This document shows, piece after piece, positions 1-9,337 of a stretch of 64,000 nt of DNA. Source of the DNA: a bacterium D16-36 (GTDB lineage: Bacteria > Bacillota > Clostridia > Lachnospirales > Lachnospiraceae); the NCBI GenBank assembly GCA_003611745.1, contig RAYF01000011.1:49967-113966 (forward strand), written 5' to 3'. Positions within the stretch are counted from its first letter, which is position 1. Each line of letters opens with the position of its first letter. The notes beneath the pieces were generated by a model. The model did not search any database. It was not told the origin of the DNA and saw nothing but the letters and a program-made list of their open reading frames with translations. The translations under genes and the position numbers were made by a program.

Positions 1-15
1 ATCAAATAGCAGCTT

Positions 16-1317
16 CTATTTTCCCAAGCCCCCTGCGGCTGAGTAAACAACCCTGCCATCCACAATTGTCGCCTCAATTCTTCCATATACCTTTTTCCCG
101 GCAAAGGGCGTATTCTTTCCCTTAGAGAAAAATTCGTCCGGGTCAATCTCATATTCTGCAGAGAGGTCTGCAATAACCACATCCGCCGCCTTCCCCACTG
201 CAATATTTCCTTTGTCAATCCCCAGAACCCTAGCCGGGTTGACGCTCATTTTCTCAATCAGCTGGGAAAGCGTAAGGTATCCTCCCCTGACAAGCTCCGT
301 GTAACTTATTGCAAATGAATTTTCTATGCCCACAATGCCAAACGGCGCCTTAAGCATAGACTGGTCCTTTTCCTCCGCTGCGTGCGGTGCATGGTCCGTG
401 GAAATTACATCCATAACCCCGTCACGAAGCGCTTCTTTTAATGCCTGCACATCCTCCCTGCCCCGAAGCGGCGGGTTCATTTTAAACCTTCCATGATCCT
501 CAGTAATCTCATCATCCGACATAGTAAAGTGATGCGGGCAGACCTCCCCGGTTACCGGAAGCCCCTGCTTTTTTGCAAAATCTACTAACGCCGCACTGTC
601 CCTCGTAGAACAGTGGCAGAGGTGGAGCCTGTTTCCAGCCTCCTTTGACAAAAAGATATCCCTTGCCACAATCACATCCTCCACCGCATTTGTAATTCCG
701 GGTAATCCAAGCTCTTCCGCCCTTTTTCCGGCATTCATCACGCCGTCAGCCGCCAGAACCTTATCCTCGCAGTGGGCAAACACTGGAATGCCGCATTCGG
801 CGGCCTCCCTAAGCCCTTTGCAGTATACAAGGGTATCCATCACCGATTTGCCGTCCTCGCTGAGCGCAGCCGCCCCGGCCTCCTTCATGCCGCGGATATC
901 TGCAATCTCCTTTCCCTCCTGCCCAAGTGTCACAGCACCTACCGGAAGCACATGCACTGGGGTATTCTCTGCACGCTCTAAAAGATCCCGTACCCTCTCG
1001 GGGCTGTCAATCACTGGATTTGTGTTCGGCATCGGGCAGATTGTTGTGACGCCGCCATGGGCGGCGGCACTTGTCCCAGTCTCAATCGTTTCCTTATACT
1101 CAAACCCCGGTTCACGCAGATGCACATGCAGATCAATAAGCCCCGGCATCACCACTTTACCCGATGCGTCAATCACTGTTTTTCCATCCTCAATGTTATC
1201 AGGAATCGCTTCCGCAATCTCTGCAATCCTGCCGCCGCTTATCCGGATATCGCACACCCTGTCTGTCCCATCCGCCGGATTCACCAGACGCCCCTGCTTA
1301 ATTATTATCTCTCCCAT
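16..1317 (-). CDS. pyrC: Dihydroorotase
   Basis: Zinc amidohydrolase that cyclises N-carbamoyl-aspartate to dihydroorotate in pyrimidine synthesis; cytoplasmic. The 433-aa length is normal for a class I enzyme. Visible signatures in order are the metal-binding DLHVHLREPG loop near the N-terminus, PMPNTNPV, FAHCEDK, LHLCHCSTRDS and the C-terminal STDHAPH. The start at 1317 (MGEIIIKQ) is chosen because AAGGAG lies 6 nt upstream; the frame stays open about 100 nt further upstream, but that part lacks family similarity. It follows the Nudix gene on the same strand with a ~115-bp gap. No other pyr genes are in view. Identification is firm from the motifs. Confidence 0.93.
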   Translation of the reverse strand: MGEIIIKQGRLVNPADGTDRVCDIRISGGRIAEIAEAIPDNIEDGKTVIDASGKVVMPGLIDLHVHLREPGFEYKETIETGTSAAAHGGVTTICPMPNTNPVIDSPERVRDLLERAENTPVHVLPVGAVTLGQEGKEIADIRGMKEAGAAALSEDGKSVMDTLVYCKGLREAAECGIPVFAHCEDKVLAADGVMNAGKRAEELGLPGITNAVEDVIVARDIFLSKEAGNRLHLCHCSTRDSAALVDFAKKQGLPVTGEVCPHHFTMSDDEITEDHGRFKMNPPLRGREDVQALKEALRDGVMDVISTDHAPHAAEEKDQSMLKAPFGIVGIENSFAISYTELVRGGYLTLSQLIEKMSVNPARVLGIDKGNIAVGKAADVVIADLSAEYEIDPDEFFSKGKNTPFAGKKVYGRIEATIVDGRVVYSAAGGLGK

Positions 1318-1433
1318 ACTCATCTCCTTACGCAGTATTGATAAGGCCGCTTCATCTGCTAACCCCTTAACAATTTCCATATATGCAGAGTGCATCTGCC
1401 AAACCCTCCTTGACAGATGCACTCAGGCTACCT

Positions 1434-1847
1434 CTAATATATCTCTGCTGCCTCTAAATCCTCCAGCATTCGTTTATTGTTGATATACTCCGAAAACTCC
1501 TCTGCTTCAATCCACTTTGCCTCATGAAGCTCCTCTGAAAGAATTACAGAATCCTCGTCCATATCAGTCAGGCACAGGTATGCCAAGCCAAGGTTACATT
1601 CATTGCCAATCATGAAAGTCCATGTATATAAAATCCTGTCAACAATAGATGTAAGCCCTGTCTGCTCCTGAATCTTCCTGACAACTGCGGCATCCGGCGA
1701 TTCCCCAAATTCCGCCTCGCCATCAACAAATTCCCACTGATACGGCGACACAATATTATCATCATACCACTTCTGGACAATAAGATATTTATTTTCCCTC
1801 TGTACAATCCCCTTTACCAAAATCCGATATTTATTTTCACCAGCCAT
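1434..1847 (-). CDS. Nudix-fold protein with a degenerate Nudix box
   Basis: Small (137 aa) Nudix-fold protein. Nudix hydrolases cleave nucleoside diphosphates linked to another moiety. The box should read G-x5-E-x7-R-E-U-x-E-E-x-G-U. Here the segment around residues 43-65 ends RKIQEQTGL, so one catalytic Glu is Lys and another is Gln. The rest of the fold (WEFVDGE, LGLAYLCL, EAKWIEAEEF) is well preserved. This suggests reduced or altered hydrolysis, or a binding role. The start at 1847 has GAGGATT just upstream. It lies between asd and pyrC on the same strand, 81 bp after asd, so co-transcription is plausible. Substrate unknown. Confidence 0.75.
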   Translation of the reverse strand: MAGENKYRILVKGIVQRENKYLIVQKWYDDNIVSPYQWEFVDGEAEFGESPDAAVVRKIQEQTGLTSIVDRILYTWTFMIGNECNLGLAYLCLTDMDEDSVILSEELHEAKWIEAEEFSEYINNKRMLEDLEAAEIY

Positions 1848-1928
1848 AATAATCCTCATTTCTGCGCTGCTTTTAACGTTTCTGCGCTTTTTTCCAATAC
1901 CATGATTTGCACGGCGCAAAATCCGCCG

Positions 1929-3026
1929 CTACTTTGCCGAAATATAATTCTGCGCTGTGAGAAGCTCTGCCGTCAGCACTGCACCGCCAGCTGCACCGCG
2001 CACTGTATTATGGGAAAGCCCGACAAACTTCCAATCAAAAACAGTATCCTCCCTCAAACGCCCCATTGACACGCCAAAGCCGTTTTCAAAATCCACATCC
2101 AATGAAACCTGAGGTCTATTATCCTCCTCCAGATATTGAATAAACTGTCTTGGCGCACTTGGCAGGTTTAATTCCTGCGGAAGCCCCTTAAACTCTCTCC
2201 ATGCCTTTAAAATCTCTTCTCTGGAAGGCTTCTTTCCCTCCTCAAATGTTACAAAAACAGCGGCAGTATGTCCATCCAGCACCGGCACACGGATACACTG
2301 TGTAGTGATAACAGGCCCTTCCGCCTTTACCACCTCGCCGTTTTCAACATGCCCCCAGATGCGCAGAGGTTCCTGCTCGCTTTTTTCTTCCTCCCCGCCG
2401 ATAAACGGAATAATATTATGCTCCATCTCCGGCCAGTCTTTAAATGTCTTCCCGGCGCCGGAAATTGCCTGATATGTCGTTGCGACAACTGTTTTCGGCT
2501 CAAATCCCGCTTTCTTTAATGCCGTCAAAGCAGGGGTATAACTCTGAATGGAGCAGTTTGGCTTAACTGCGATAAAACCTCTTTTTGTGCCAAGACGCTT
2601 TTTCTGTGATTCAATCACTTCAAAATGCTCCGGATTCAACTCCGGCACAACCATTGGTACATCCGGCGTCCATCTATGCGCACTATTGTTGGAAACAACT
2701 GGAGTTTCAGTCTTAGCATATGCTTCTTCTATCTTCTTGATTTCTTCTTTTGTCATGTCAACTGCACTAAAAACAAAATCAACCTTTGAAGCCACTTCAT
2801 TTACATTACTTACATCCTCAACGATAATCTTCTTCACAGCTTCCGGCATCGGAGACTGCATCTTCCAGCGTCCGCTGATTGCCTCCTCATAAGTCTTTCC
2901 AGCACTGCGCGGGCTTGCTGCGATGACAGCCACCTCGAACCACGGATGATTTTCTAATAATGAAATAAATCTCTGTCCAACCATTCCGGTACCACCAAGG
3001 ATACCTACTTTTAACTTCTTATCCAT
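1929..3026 (-). CDS. asd: Aspartate-semialdehyde dehydrogenase (archaeal/fungal-type)
   Basis: NADP-dependent reduction of aspartyl phosphate to aspartate semialdehyde, the branch-point step to lysine/diaminopimelate, threonine and methionine. The protein is 365 aa. The N-terminal Rossmann loop GILGGTGMVGQRF, the catalytic cysteine in KPNCSIQSY (mid-protein) and the active-site segment VPVLDGHTAAVFV are visible. The overall sequence matches the longer archaeal/fungal branch rather than the E. coli type. It is transcribed leftwards from a good promoter at 3081-3109 and is divergent from the hisS-like gene. A 26-bp palindrome lies between the two. Confidence 0.93.
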   Translation of the reverse strand: MDKKLKVGILGGTGMVGQRFISLLENHPWFEVAVIAASPRSAGKTYEEAISGRWKMQSPMPEAVKKIIVEDVSNVNEVASKVDFVFSAVDMTKEEIKKIEEAYAKTETPVVSNNSAHRWTPDVPMVVPELNPEHFEVIESQKKRLGTKRGFIAVKPNCSIQSYTPALTALKKAGFEPKTVVATTYQAISGAGKTFKDWPEMEHNIIPFIGGEEEKSEQEPLRIWGHVENGEVVKAEGPVITTQCIRVPVLDGHTAAVFVTFEEGKKPSREEILKAWREFKGLPQELNLPSAPRQFIQYLEEDNRPQVSLDVDFENGFGVSMGRLREDTVFDWKFVGLSHNTVRGAAGGAVLTAELLTAQNYISAK

Positions 3027-3080
3027 ATTTCCTCCATAGTTGTTATCTCACCGGTCAGCCCGGCTTTATTCTAATTTGTC

Positions 3081-3109
3081 ATTTTACACTATCTGGCACA
3101 ATAAGTCAA
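3081..3109 (-). promoter_or_regulatory. asd promoter (-35 TTGACT, 17 bp, -10 TAAAAT)
   Basis: On the minus strand TTGACT (3104-3109) and TAAAAT (3081-3086) are separated by exactly 17 bp, about 55 bp before the asd start. This is a sigma-A-type promoter by sequence. Confidence 0.65.
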
Positions 3110-3147
3110 AACAGAATTCGGCGGGAATAGCAAAAAGCTCGTATGAA

Positions 3148-3173
3148 AATCATGGAAATTAATTTCCGTGATT
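3148..3173. promoter_or_regulatory. 26-bp near-perfect palindrome between asd and hisS
   Basis: AATCATGGAAATT / AATTTCCGTGATT is symmetric with one mismatch. It sits between the divergent asd and hisS-like genes, about 40 bp upstream of the asd -35. Half of it matches a motif that recurs upstream of metY and metH. It could be a regulator-binding site or a small RNA hairpin. Confidence 0.5.
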
Positions 3174-3255
3174 AATATCCGCTGTACTAGACACCGTACA
3201 AGCTGTTATGGTAGAATATGGTTGTTTATGTCAGACGGAAAGTGAGGGTAACGCT

Positions 3256-4494
3256 ATGAAATCAACACCAGTGAAAGGAACCAGAGATTATCTGCCGCAG
3301 GAAATGGCAATCCGGGACTATTTACAGAATATAATTGCTGATACTTATCAAGACGCAGGTTTTTCCCGCATTGCAACACCGATTATAGAAGATGCTGTTA
3401 ATTTGGATAAAAGCGAAGGCGGCGAGAACCTAAATCTGATATTTAAGATACTAAAACGGGGACAGAAGCTTTCTTCCGCCCTGCAGTCAGAAGATGTAAC
3501 AGAGGCAGCGCTCTCCGACATGGGCCTGCGCTATGACCTGACCCTGCCTCTTTCCCGCTATTTTGCAGGAAACCGCAATGAACTCCTGACACCCTTCAAA
3601 GTAATCCAGATGGACAGGGTTTACCGCGCAGAACGGCCGCAGAAAGGAAGGCTGCGTGAATTTACCCAGTGCGATATTGACATTATCGGAAACGCATCGC
3701 CAGATGCAGAAATTGACTTAATCCTTACCACAGCAAAGGCATTGAAAAGAATTGGCATTACAGAGTTTCAGGTAAATATCAATGACCGCAGAATATTAAG
3801 AAGCATTTTTTCCTATGCAGGCTTTGCCGAAGAAGACCACGAAAAACTGGCTATTATCTTTGACAAACTAGATAAAATCGGAATAGACGGTGTAAGGGAG
3901 GAATTGGCTGACGGCGGGTTTGATGCCTCTGCAGTCGACAAGTTTATCGGACTTTTTGAAAGCAGCACCTTAAATCTAGACTCCATATCTAAAGTATGCG
4001 ACGCAGAATATGCAGCTAACTTAACATACATTATGGATACAGTAAACAAAGTGGCAGGCGGTGAACTCCCAATCGTCTTTACCCCATCACTGGTACGTGG
4101 GCAGGGCTACTACACCGGAACCATTTTCGAAATAGAAGCCAAAGGCTACAGCGGTGCCGTTGCGGGCGGCGGACGCTATGACAACCTGATTGGCAAATTC
4201 CTAAACGAAGATATCCCTGCTGTGGGATTTTCCATTGGGTTTGAACGGATTTTCGGCATCCTGATGGAGCAGGGATACCAGATTCCGGGGCGTAAAAAAC
4301 GCATCGCTGTCTTTTACGATCCTGAAAATTATGCAGAGGCACTCTCCTATGCAGAAGAACTCCGCAAAGAATACATGGTTTCTGTTCTGGAACGCCCAAA
4401 GAAACTCGGCAAATTCTTAAATAAACTGGAATCAAACGATTTTGACGGTTTTGCCGTATATGGACAGGATGACGGTGTAAAATTGTTTGGATAA
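3256..4494 (+). CDS. hisS: Histidyl-tRNA synthetase (divergent)
   Basis: Class II aminoacyl-tRNA synthetase of the HisRS family, 412 aa. Motif 1 region GTRDYLP, RYDLTLPLSRY, motif 2 with the YRAERPQKGRLREFTQ loop, the histidine-binding LVRGQGYYTG segment, AGGGRYDNL and motif 3 (VGFSIGFERI) are all present and look functional. The C-terminal part after motif 3 is only ~80 aa, so the anticodon-binding domain is short or divergent. It could be a second HisRS paralogue; a HisZ regulatory subunit is less likely because HisZ usually lacks the intact histidine-binding signature. The start at 3256 has GTGAGGG upstream; the open frame extends 48 nt further. No T-box leader is visible. Confidence 0.8.
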   Translation: MKSTPVKGTRDYLPQEMAIRDYLQNIIADTYQDAGFSRIATPIIEDAVNLDKSEGGENLNLIFKILKRGQKLSSALQSEDVTEAALSDMGLRYDLTLPLSRYFAGNRNELLTPFKVIQMDRVYRAERPQKGRLREFTQCDIDIIGNASPDAEIDLILTTAKALKRIGITEFQVNINDRRILRSIFSYAGFAEEDHEKLAIIFDKLDKIGIDGVREELADGGFDASAVDKFIGLFESSTLNLDSISKVCDAEYAANLTYIMDTVNKVAGGELPIVFTPSLVRGQGYYTGTIFEIEAKGYSGAVAGGGRYDNLIGKFLNEDIPAVGFSIGFERIFGILMEQGYQIPGRKKRIAVFYDPENYAEALSYAEELRKEYMVSVLERPKKLGKFLNKLESNDFDGFAVYGQDDGVKLFG

Positions 4495-4543
4495 ACTTCT
4501 TTTCATCTAGTAACCAAATTGTGCCCATACTGGGCGCGCCAAA

Positions 4544-4576
4544 AAGGCGTATGGTTTCAACAAAGCCATACGCCTT
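4544..4576. terminator. Hairpin between convergent hisS and the amylase gene
   Basis: AAGGCGTATGG pairs with CCATACGCCTT around a short loop. It is located between two convergent stop codons, so it probably works in both directions. Confidence 0.7.
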
Positions 4577-4595
4577 CTATACTGTCTTCTTTATG

Positions 4596-6479
4596 TTATT
4601 GGAAAGCCCCTATCTCAATCAGGTTCCCTTCCGGATCTGCTATATAGCATACCCGCTTGCCCCATTCCCTTGTAACCGGGGCAAGGATTGGTCTCGCCCC
4701 CGCCTTTATCGTACGCTCATATGCCGCATCTACTGCCGCATAATCCTCCACGCCAACAGAAATCTGATGGCAGCCATTGAGCCCCTCCGGATACTGGAAC
4801 TTCTGGGAAGTCATCTCCTCAAAGCTGCTCCTGCCATACAGCATCAAAACCATCCCATCCCTCTCCAAACGGGCACAAGCCATATTTTCTTCATACGCAG
4901 CATCAAAGCCCAGCACATCACGGTAAAAATCAGCCATAGGCTTTACATCTTTAACCACAATACCAACACCCTCATGCTTAATGCTATAGGTTTTCTGGTC
5001 TGCTTCCTCCTGCGCAGGCTCCACATCCCCGCAGGCCTCCGTCTCCTCTTTGCCCACGCTGTCATCCCCAAACACATTGACTGACTCTGCCGCAGCTAAG
5101 TGATACTCCGCATCCTGTGCCAGAGGCTTCTTTGACGCATCATTCGTCAGCAAAATCACTGTGCCGCTGTTCGCGCCCAAGCTGACGCGCAGATGGCCGT
5201 TCTGGTACTCAACCTCCCTGGCGCCCCCCAGCAGGTCGACCGCATGGGACGGGGATACCGGCACATTAAATTCCAGCACGGCATCATCGTCATCACAATT
5301 CAGTGCAGTCACACAGGCAGAATCCGAAAGGATTCTCCCAAGGGCAAACTGGCGGTTTGTCAAAAGCAGCTCCTGATACCGCCCATCCGTCAGTTCCGAA
5401 TATTTTTTCTTCAGAAAACCGAGCTGCTTGCAAAGCTTCGTCAGCACATTTTCCTGCAGTGCATCTTCATAGTCAGAAAGATCTAATGACGGACGAAGAT
5501 TCCAGTCAGAACCCCGCTCCTTCTTTCCCTCAAGCCCAAATTCTGAACCATAATACACAGAAGGAATACCATAAATCGTATATAAAAGCATAGTCACCAG
5601 CGGAAGATGCGCTTTATTATTCAGCTTACTGGCAATACGCTCTACATCATGGTTATCCAAAAAAGTATAGAGCTTCCTGCCCCTGCAGATATCATTCAGC
5701 CGTTTGATCGAATGGGCAATCTCAAAATAATTGTGGTCGTTATGCCCGGAATACAGCCCCTTATGAAGTTCATAATTCGTTACAGAATGCAGGGTCTCAT
5801 CATTCACCCAGCGGCTGTAATCCCCATGGATGACCTCGCCCATCAGCCAGAAATCCGGCTTCACCTCATTTGCCACACCGCGCATTGCTTTCATAAAATC
5901 AAAATCCAGCACATCCGCAGCATCCAGACGGATACCGTCTATGTCAAACTCCGATACCCAGAAACGAATTACATCAAATATATAATTCTGCACTTCCGGA
6001 TTTCTCTGGTTCAGCTTTACAAGCAGGTTGTAGCCGCCCCAGTTATCATAGCTGAAACCATCATTGTACTCATTGTTTCCCCAGAAATTCAAATTGCAGA
6101 ACCAGCCGCAGTATGGGGAATGCTCCCTCTTCTCTTTTACATCCTCAAAAGCAAAAAAACGCCTTCCCACATGATTAAACACACCGTCTACAATCACTCT
6201 TATGCCAAGATCATGGCAGTAGGAAACAAAATCCTTAAATTCCTCATTACTTCCCAGACGGCAGTCCACTTTTTTGTAATCTGTAGTTTCGTAACCATGC
6301 CCGACCGACTCAAACAACGGGCCAATATATATCGCTGTAAAGTTTAACTCCTGCGCATGTTCCGCCCATGCCTTTAATTTGTCAAAATGATGCTCTTGCA
6401 CCCCTGTGTTTTCCTTCCCGCACCCACAAAGCCCCAAAGGATAAATGTGGTAAAACACTGTACTATCATACCATGCCAT
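4596..6479 (-). CDS. GH13 alpha-amylase-family enzyme fused to a C-terminal VOC/glyoxalase domain
   Basis: A 627-aa protein. Residues ~1-440 are a GH13 (beta/alpha)8 barrel with the four conserved regions: DGVFNH (98-103), GIRLD with nucleophile D186, acid/base E215 in MGEVIH, and NHD (276-278). It should act on alpha-glucans or maltooligosaccharides; no signal peptide is seen, so it is probably intracellular. Residues ~500-627 form a vicinal-oxygen-chelate (glyoxalase/bleomycin resistance) domain starting at YSIKHEGVGIVV and ending DPEGNLIEIGAF. The linker is acidic. The fusion is read through in one frame with no break. It begins 19 bp after the stop of the upstream EAL gene, suggesting one operon. 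Role of the VOC domain unknown. Confidence 0.88.
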   Translation of the reverse strand: MAWYDSTVFYHIYPLGLCGCGKENTGVQEHHFDKLKAWAEHAQELNFTAIYIGPLFESVGHGYETTDYKKVDCRLGSNEEFKDFVSYCHDLGIRVIVDGVFNHVGRRFFAFEDVKEKREHSPYCGWFCNLNFWGNNEYNDGFSYDNWGGYNLLVKLNQRNPEVQNYIFDVIRFWVSEFDIDGIRLDAADVLDFDFMKAMRGVANEVKPDFWLMGEVIHGDYSRWVNDETLHSVTNYELHKGLYSGHNDHNYFEIAHSIKRLNDICRGRKLYTFLDNHDVERIASKLNNKAHLPLVTMLLYTIYGIPSVYYGSEFGLEGKKERGSDWNLRPSLDLSDYEDALQENVLTKLCKQLGFLKKKYSELTDGRYQELLLTNRQFALGRILSDSACVTALNCDDDDAVLEFNVPVSPSHAVDLLGGAREVEYQNGHLRVSLGANSGTVILLTNDASKKPLAQDAEYHLAAAESVNVFGDDSVGKEETEACGDVEPAQEEADQKTYSIKHEGVGIVVKDVKPMADFYRDVLGFDAAYEENMACARLERDGMVLMLYGRSSFEEMTSQKFQYPEGLNGCHQISVGVEDYAAVDAAYERTIKAGARPILAPVTREWGKRVCYIADPEGNLIEIGAFQ

Positions 6480-6498
6480 CTTCTATACCTCTCTTTTT

Positions 6499-8187
6499 CT
6501 AAAATTCCAGTTCTTTGCAAAGATATTCTTCCTCGAATTCTTCTACAGTCACAGGTTTCGCAAAATAAAACCCCTGAATATAATCCGGCTCGAGTTTTAA
6601 CACACACTGCAAATCCTCATAAGTCTCCACGCCCTCATAGCAGACCTTTAAATTCAGGCTGTGCGACAACTCTGTAAACTGTTTTACCACCAGATAATCA
6701 TACTGGCTCTCCGTAATACTACGGATAAATTCCCTGTCAATCTTCACAAGGTCAAACATCATTTCCTTAATATAGCGGAGGTTGGAATACCCTGTCCCAA
6801 AGTCATCAATGCCAAGATTCAGGTTCCTCCTCTGAAAAGACTGTAAAATCCTCTTCGTCATATACCCCTCTTCCAGCTCGCCGCTTTCTGTCACCTCAAA
6901 CAAAACATTGCGGCTGTCAAAATGAAGATCCTGCATGCAGGTATCAATATCCTGAATGATATTGCTCTTCTTTATCTGGATAAAAGATAAATTAATATTG
7001 ATGCGGAACTCCTTGTCCCTCTCTTTCCACTTCAGACACTGGTTCATTGCGGTGCGGATAATCCAGCGGCCGACTGGAATAATCAAGCCGCTCTCCTCCA
7101 GAAGCGGAATAAATTCTGCTGGGGATACCATGCCAAACTCTGGGTTCCTCCACCGCAGCAACGCCTCAGCCCCCAGTATCTTCCGCTTCTTAATATTCAC
7201 AATCGGCTGGTAATACAGTTCAAACCCATTAAAATTATCCCGTACAGATAACCGCAGCTTCTCCTGCATATCAAGACGTTTTACAAAAATCTCATACTCC
7301 TTTTCATCATATGTTACATATGTATTCCTTCCCTTCTGCTTTGCCTGATGAAGTGCAAATTCCGCCTTCTCCATCAGAGTGAAGACATTCTTAATCCCTT
7401 TGCCAAAATATGCACTTCCGCCGGAAATCGTGTAAAAATGCTGGTAATCACTCTCTGAAATCGCAGCATCTACCCTGTTCCTTATTTCATGGTACAACAC
7501 ATTTGCAGGATCTTCCTGTCCGTCATGCACCTGCTCTACAACCACAACCATCTCATCCCCATCCATTCTGTAGATGGTTCCCGAATCCCCGACACAAATT
7601 CTAATGCAGTCCGCTACCGATGAAAGCACTTCATTTCCAAAAGTCTTACCATATTTGTCATTAATTTCCCTAAAATTATCAATCCCAATCTGCAGCAGAA
7701 AGCCATTCATCTTTTCAATAGCTTTTAAATTCAAAAGGTCAGAACGGAGCTTTACTTCACGGTACAGCCCTGTCACATTATCAATCGTATTTTTACGCCC
7801 AAGCTCCGCGATTCTCCCCACCAGATACCTTACCTGCCCCTCATTATTCAATATAACCTGGCCGCGGCAGCTAATCCAGATAGGATATCCCTTTTTTCCC
7901 ATCCAGCGATACTCAATATTATGCTCCGGCAATGTCCTGTCCTTAATCCCTTGGATATTTTCCTCCAACATCGGCCAGTCATCCGGATGGCAAACGCCCT
8001 TCAAAACCTCTGTCGCATGAAAAAACTGTGTGGACTCCAGCGCAAATTGTTCGATAGCTGTCTCTGATATGGTATACTGATCCTGCTCCAAATCATAAAT
8101 ATACAAATAATCATCCGTACTTCGTCCCAGCAAAGTAAATATTTGATGAAGATGTTCAAAATCTAAGTTTCCTAAACTTTCCTGCAA
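6499..8187 (-). CDS. PAS-GGDEF-EAL protein, probable c-di-GMP phosphodiesterase
   Basis: Cytoplasmic signalling protein (562 aa) without membrane segments. N-terminal PAS-like domain (~1-130), GGDEF domain (~135-300), EAL domain (~310-560). The GGDEF signature is MDGDEM, so the first glycine is Asp and the Phe is Met; cyclase activity is doubtful and the domain may sense GTP. The EAL domain keeps EALLRW, the IDDFGTGYS loop, KIDREF and EGVET, so c-di-GMP hydrolysis is expected. It is co-directional with and just upstream of the amylase/VOC gene, an unusual pairing. The 248 bp upstream (8188-8435) are AT-rich and contain no gene I can support. Confidence 0.88.
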   Translation of the reverse strand: MQESLGNLDFEHLHQIFTLLGRSTDDYLYIYDLEQDQYTISETAIEQFALESTQFFHATEVLKGVCHPDDWPMLEENIQGIKDRTLPEHNIEYRWMGKKGYPIWISCRGQVILNNEGQVRYLVGRIAELGRKNTIDNVTGLYREVKLRSDLLNLKAIEKMNGFLLQIGIDNFREINDKYGKTFGNEVLSSVADCIRICVGDSGTIYRMDGDEMVVVVEQVHDGQEDPANVLYHEIRNRVDAAISESDYQHFYTISGGSAYFGKGIKNVFTLMEKAEFALHQAKQKGRNTYVTYDEKEYEIFVKRLDMQEKLRLSVRDNFNGFELYYQPIVNIKKRKILGAEALLRWRNPEFGMVSPAEFIPLLEESGLIIPVGRWIIRTAMNQCLKWKERDKEFRININLSFIQIKKSNIIQDIDTCMQDLHFDSRNVLFEVTESGELEEGYMTKRILQSFQRRNLNLGIDDFGTGYSNLRYIKEMMFDLVKIDREFIRSITESQYDYLVVKQFTELSHSLNLKVCYEGVETYEDLQCVLKLEPDYIQGFYFAKPVTVEEFEEEYLCKELEF

Positions 8188-8435
8188 TCTTATCTCCTCC
8201 TATCATATGCCCGAAACCTGCGAAATGATGCTATTACTACATCGGTTAAATATCGACGTTTTTGCTAGCATAAATTCCATACTCCTTAAGGATTCTAAAC
8301 TCATCTGTATTCCTCAATGGTTTCCGGCAAATTCCTGCCTCTCATACTAAAATCTACCACATTTTAAAGAATTATTATAACATATTTCACAGGAATTTGC
8401 AGTAATTTTTTCTTTTTTTATTGATATTGCACAAT

Positions 8436-9311
8436 TTAGCTCTCTGTTTTTTGTTTATTAATCCTTAATAAGTGGACAAACCCGATGACAAAAAAGAAGC
8501 CTCCTGCCAAAATCATTACAAACATCTGCCAAAGCTCTATTACCTGTCCCTCGGGGAACAGAATATCCAGCACATAGGAAGTAGCATTAAACAATATATG
8601 CGTAAAGATAGAAGCCAAAATACTTCCCATCCCAGAACGGATAACCCCCAGAACAAACCCGAGGCAAAAAGCATACAGCCCCTGTATCAGATTCATATGG
8701 TAAAGGCCGAATAAGGCTGCCTGCAGAATATTCGCAGCCAGAAACGGAAATGCAAGATACAGCCTGTCCAGAATGGCTCCGCGGAATATCAGTTCTTCCG
8801 ATACAGGCCCTACCAACAGGACATATATGGCTGTAACCGCCATACTGCTGTCCGTCAGGTGCTCCATCACCGTATTATAAAATGAGAACGCCTCAGGAAC
8901 CACCATTGATAAAAATGATAAAAACATCGTTAAGGCAATACAGCCTCCCGCCCCGACCCCAGCCGCAGATAACGTATTTTTCAGGCAAAACGCTGCTTTA
9001 TAGTCAAAGCCCGAGGTCCTCCAGCTGGATTTTTTATATAAAATACCGCACCATATCATGGAAAGTAATGCGCTGACCAGAGAAACCCAGATCAAAAAAT
9101 CCCCCGATACATTAATCCCCACAAGGGAAGAAATCACATCCCCGCCATCCTTCTCCATAAAAGCCGACCAGACAAACATGCCTGCCATGCAAATCATATA
9201 GGCAAGCATCTGCATCAAGATAATCCCAAGAAAAATAAGCAGAGCACGGATACAGACACGGCTTCTGACAATCTTCCAATTTTTCTCTACATTGCTGTCC
9301 TCCAAAATCAT
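8436..9311 (-). CDS. CPBP-family intramembrane metalloprotease
   Basis: Multi-pass membrane protein (291 aa) of the CAAX protease/Abi (CPBP) family. The catalytic EExxxR motif is present as SEELIFRG, followed by the FGLYH and FTHILFN motifs that provide the metal ligands. Members process prenylated proteins or provide self-immunity to bacteriocins in other bacteria; the substrate here is unknown. It begins 27 bp beyond a strong terminator that follows ftsZ, so it may be expressed at low level by read-through. Start supported by GGAGGATTAAGAGGA before ATG. Confidence 0.85.
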   Translation of the reverse strand: MILEDSNVEKNWKIVRSRVCIRALLIFLGIILMQMLAYMICMAGMFVWSAFMEKDGGDVISSLVGINVSGDFLIWVSLVSALLSMIWCGILYKKSSWRTSGFDYKAAFCLKNTLSAAGVGAGGCIALTMFLSFLSMVVPEAFSFYNTVMEHLTDSSMAVTAIYVLLVGPVSEELIFRGAILDRLYLAFPFLAANILQAALFGLYHMNLIQGLYAFCLGFVLGVIRSGMGSILASIFTHILFNATSYVLDILFPEGQVIELWQMFVMILAGGFFFVIGFVHLLRINKQKTES

Positions 9312-9337
9312 TCCTCTTAATCCTCCTAAATATCGCC

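Noticed and set aside
788..1483. 231-aa ORF antisense to pyrC
   Set aside because: Shadow of a well-supported gene; composition is low-complexity Ser/Ile-rich and no start context.
3027..3255. Possible T-box leader before the hisS-like gene
   Set aside because: No AGGGTGGNACCGCG-like antiterminator sequence and no terminator before the ATG; only a 26-bp palindrome and a promoter-like stretch.
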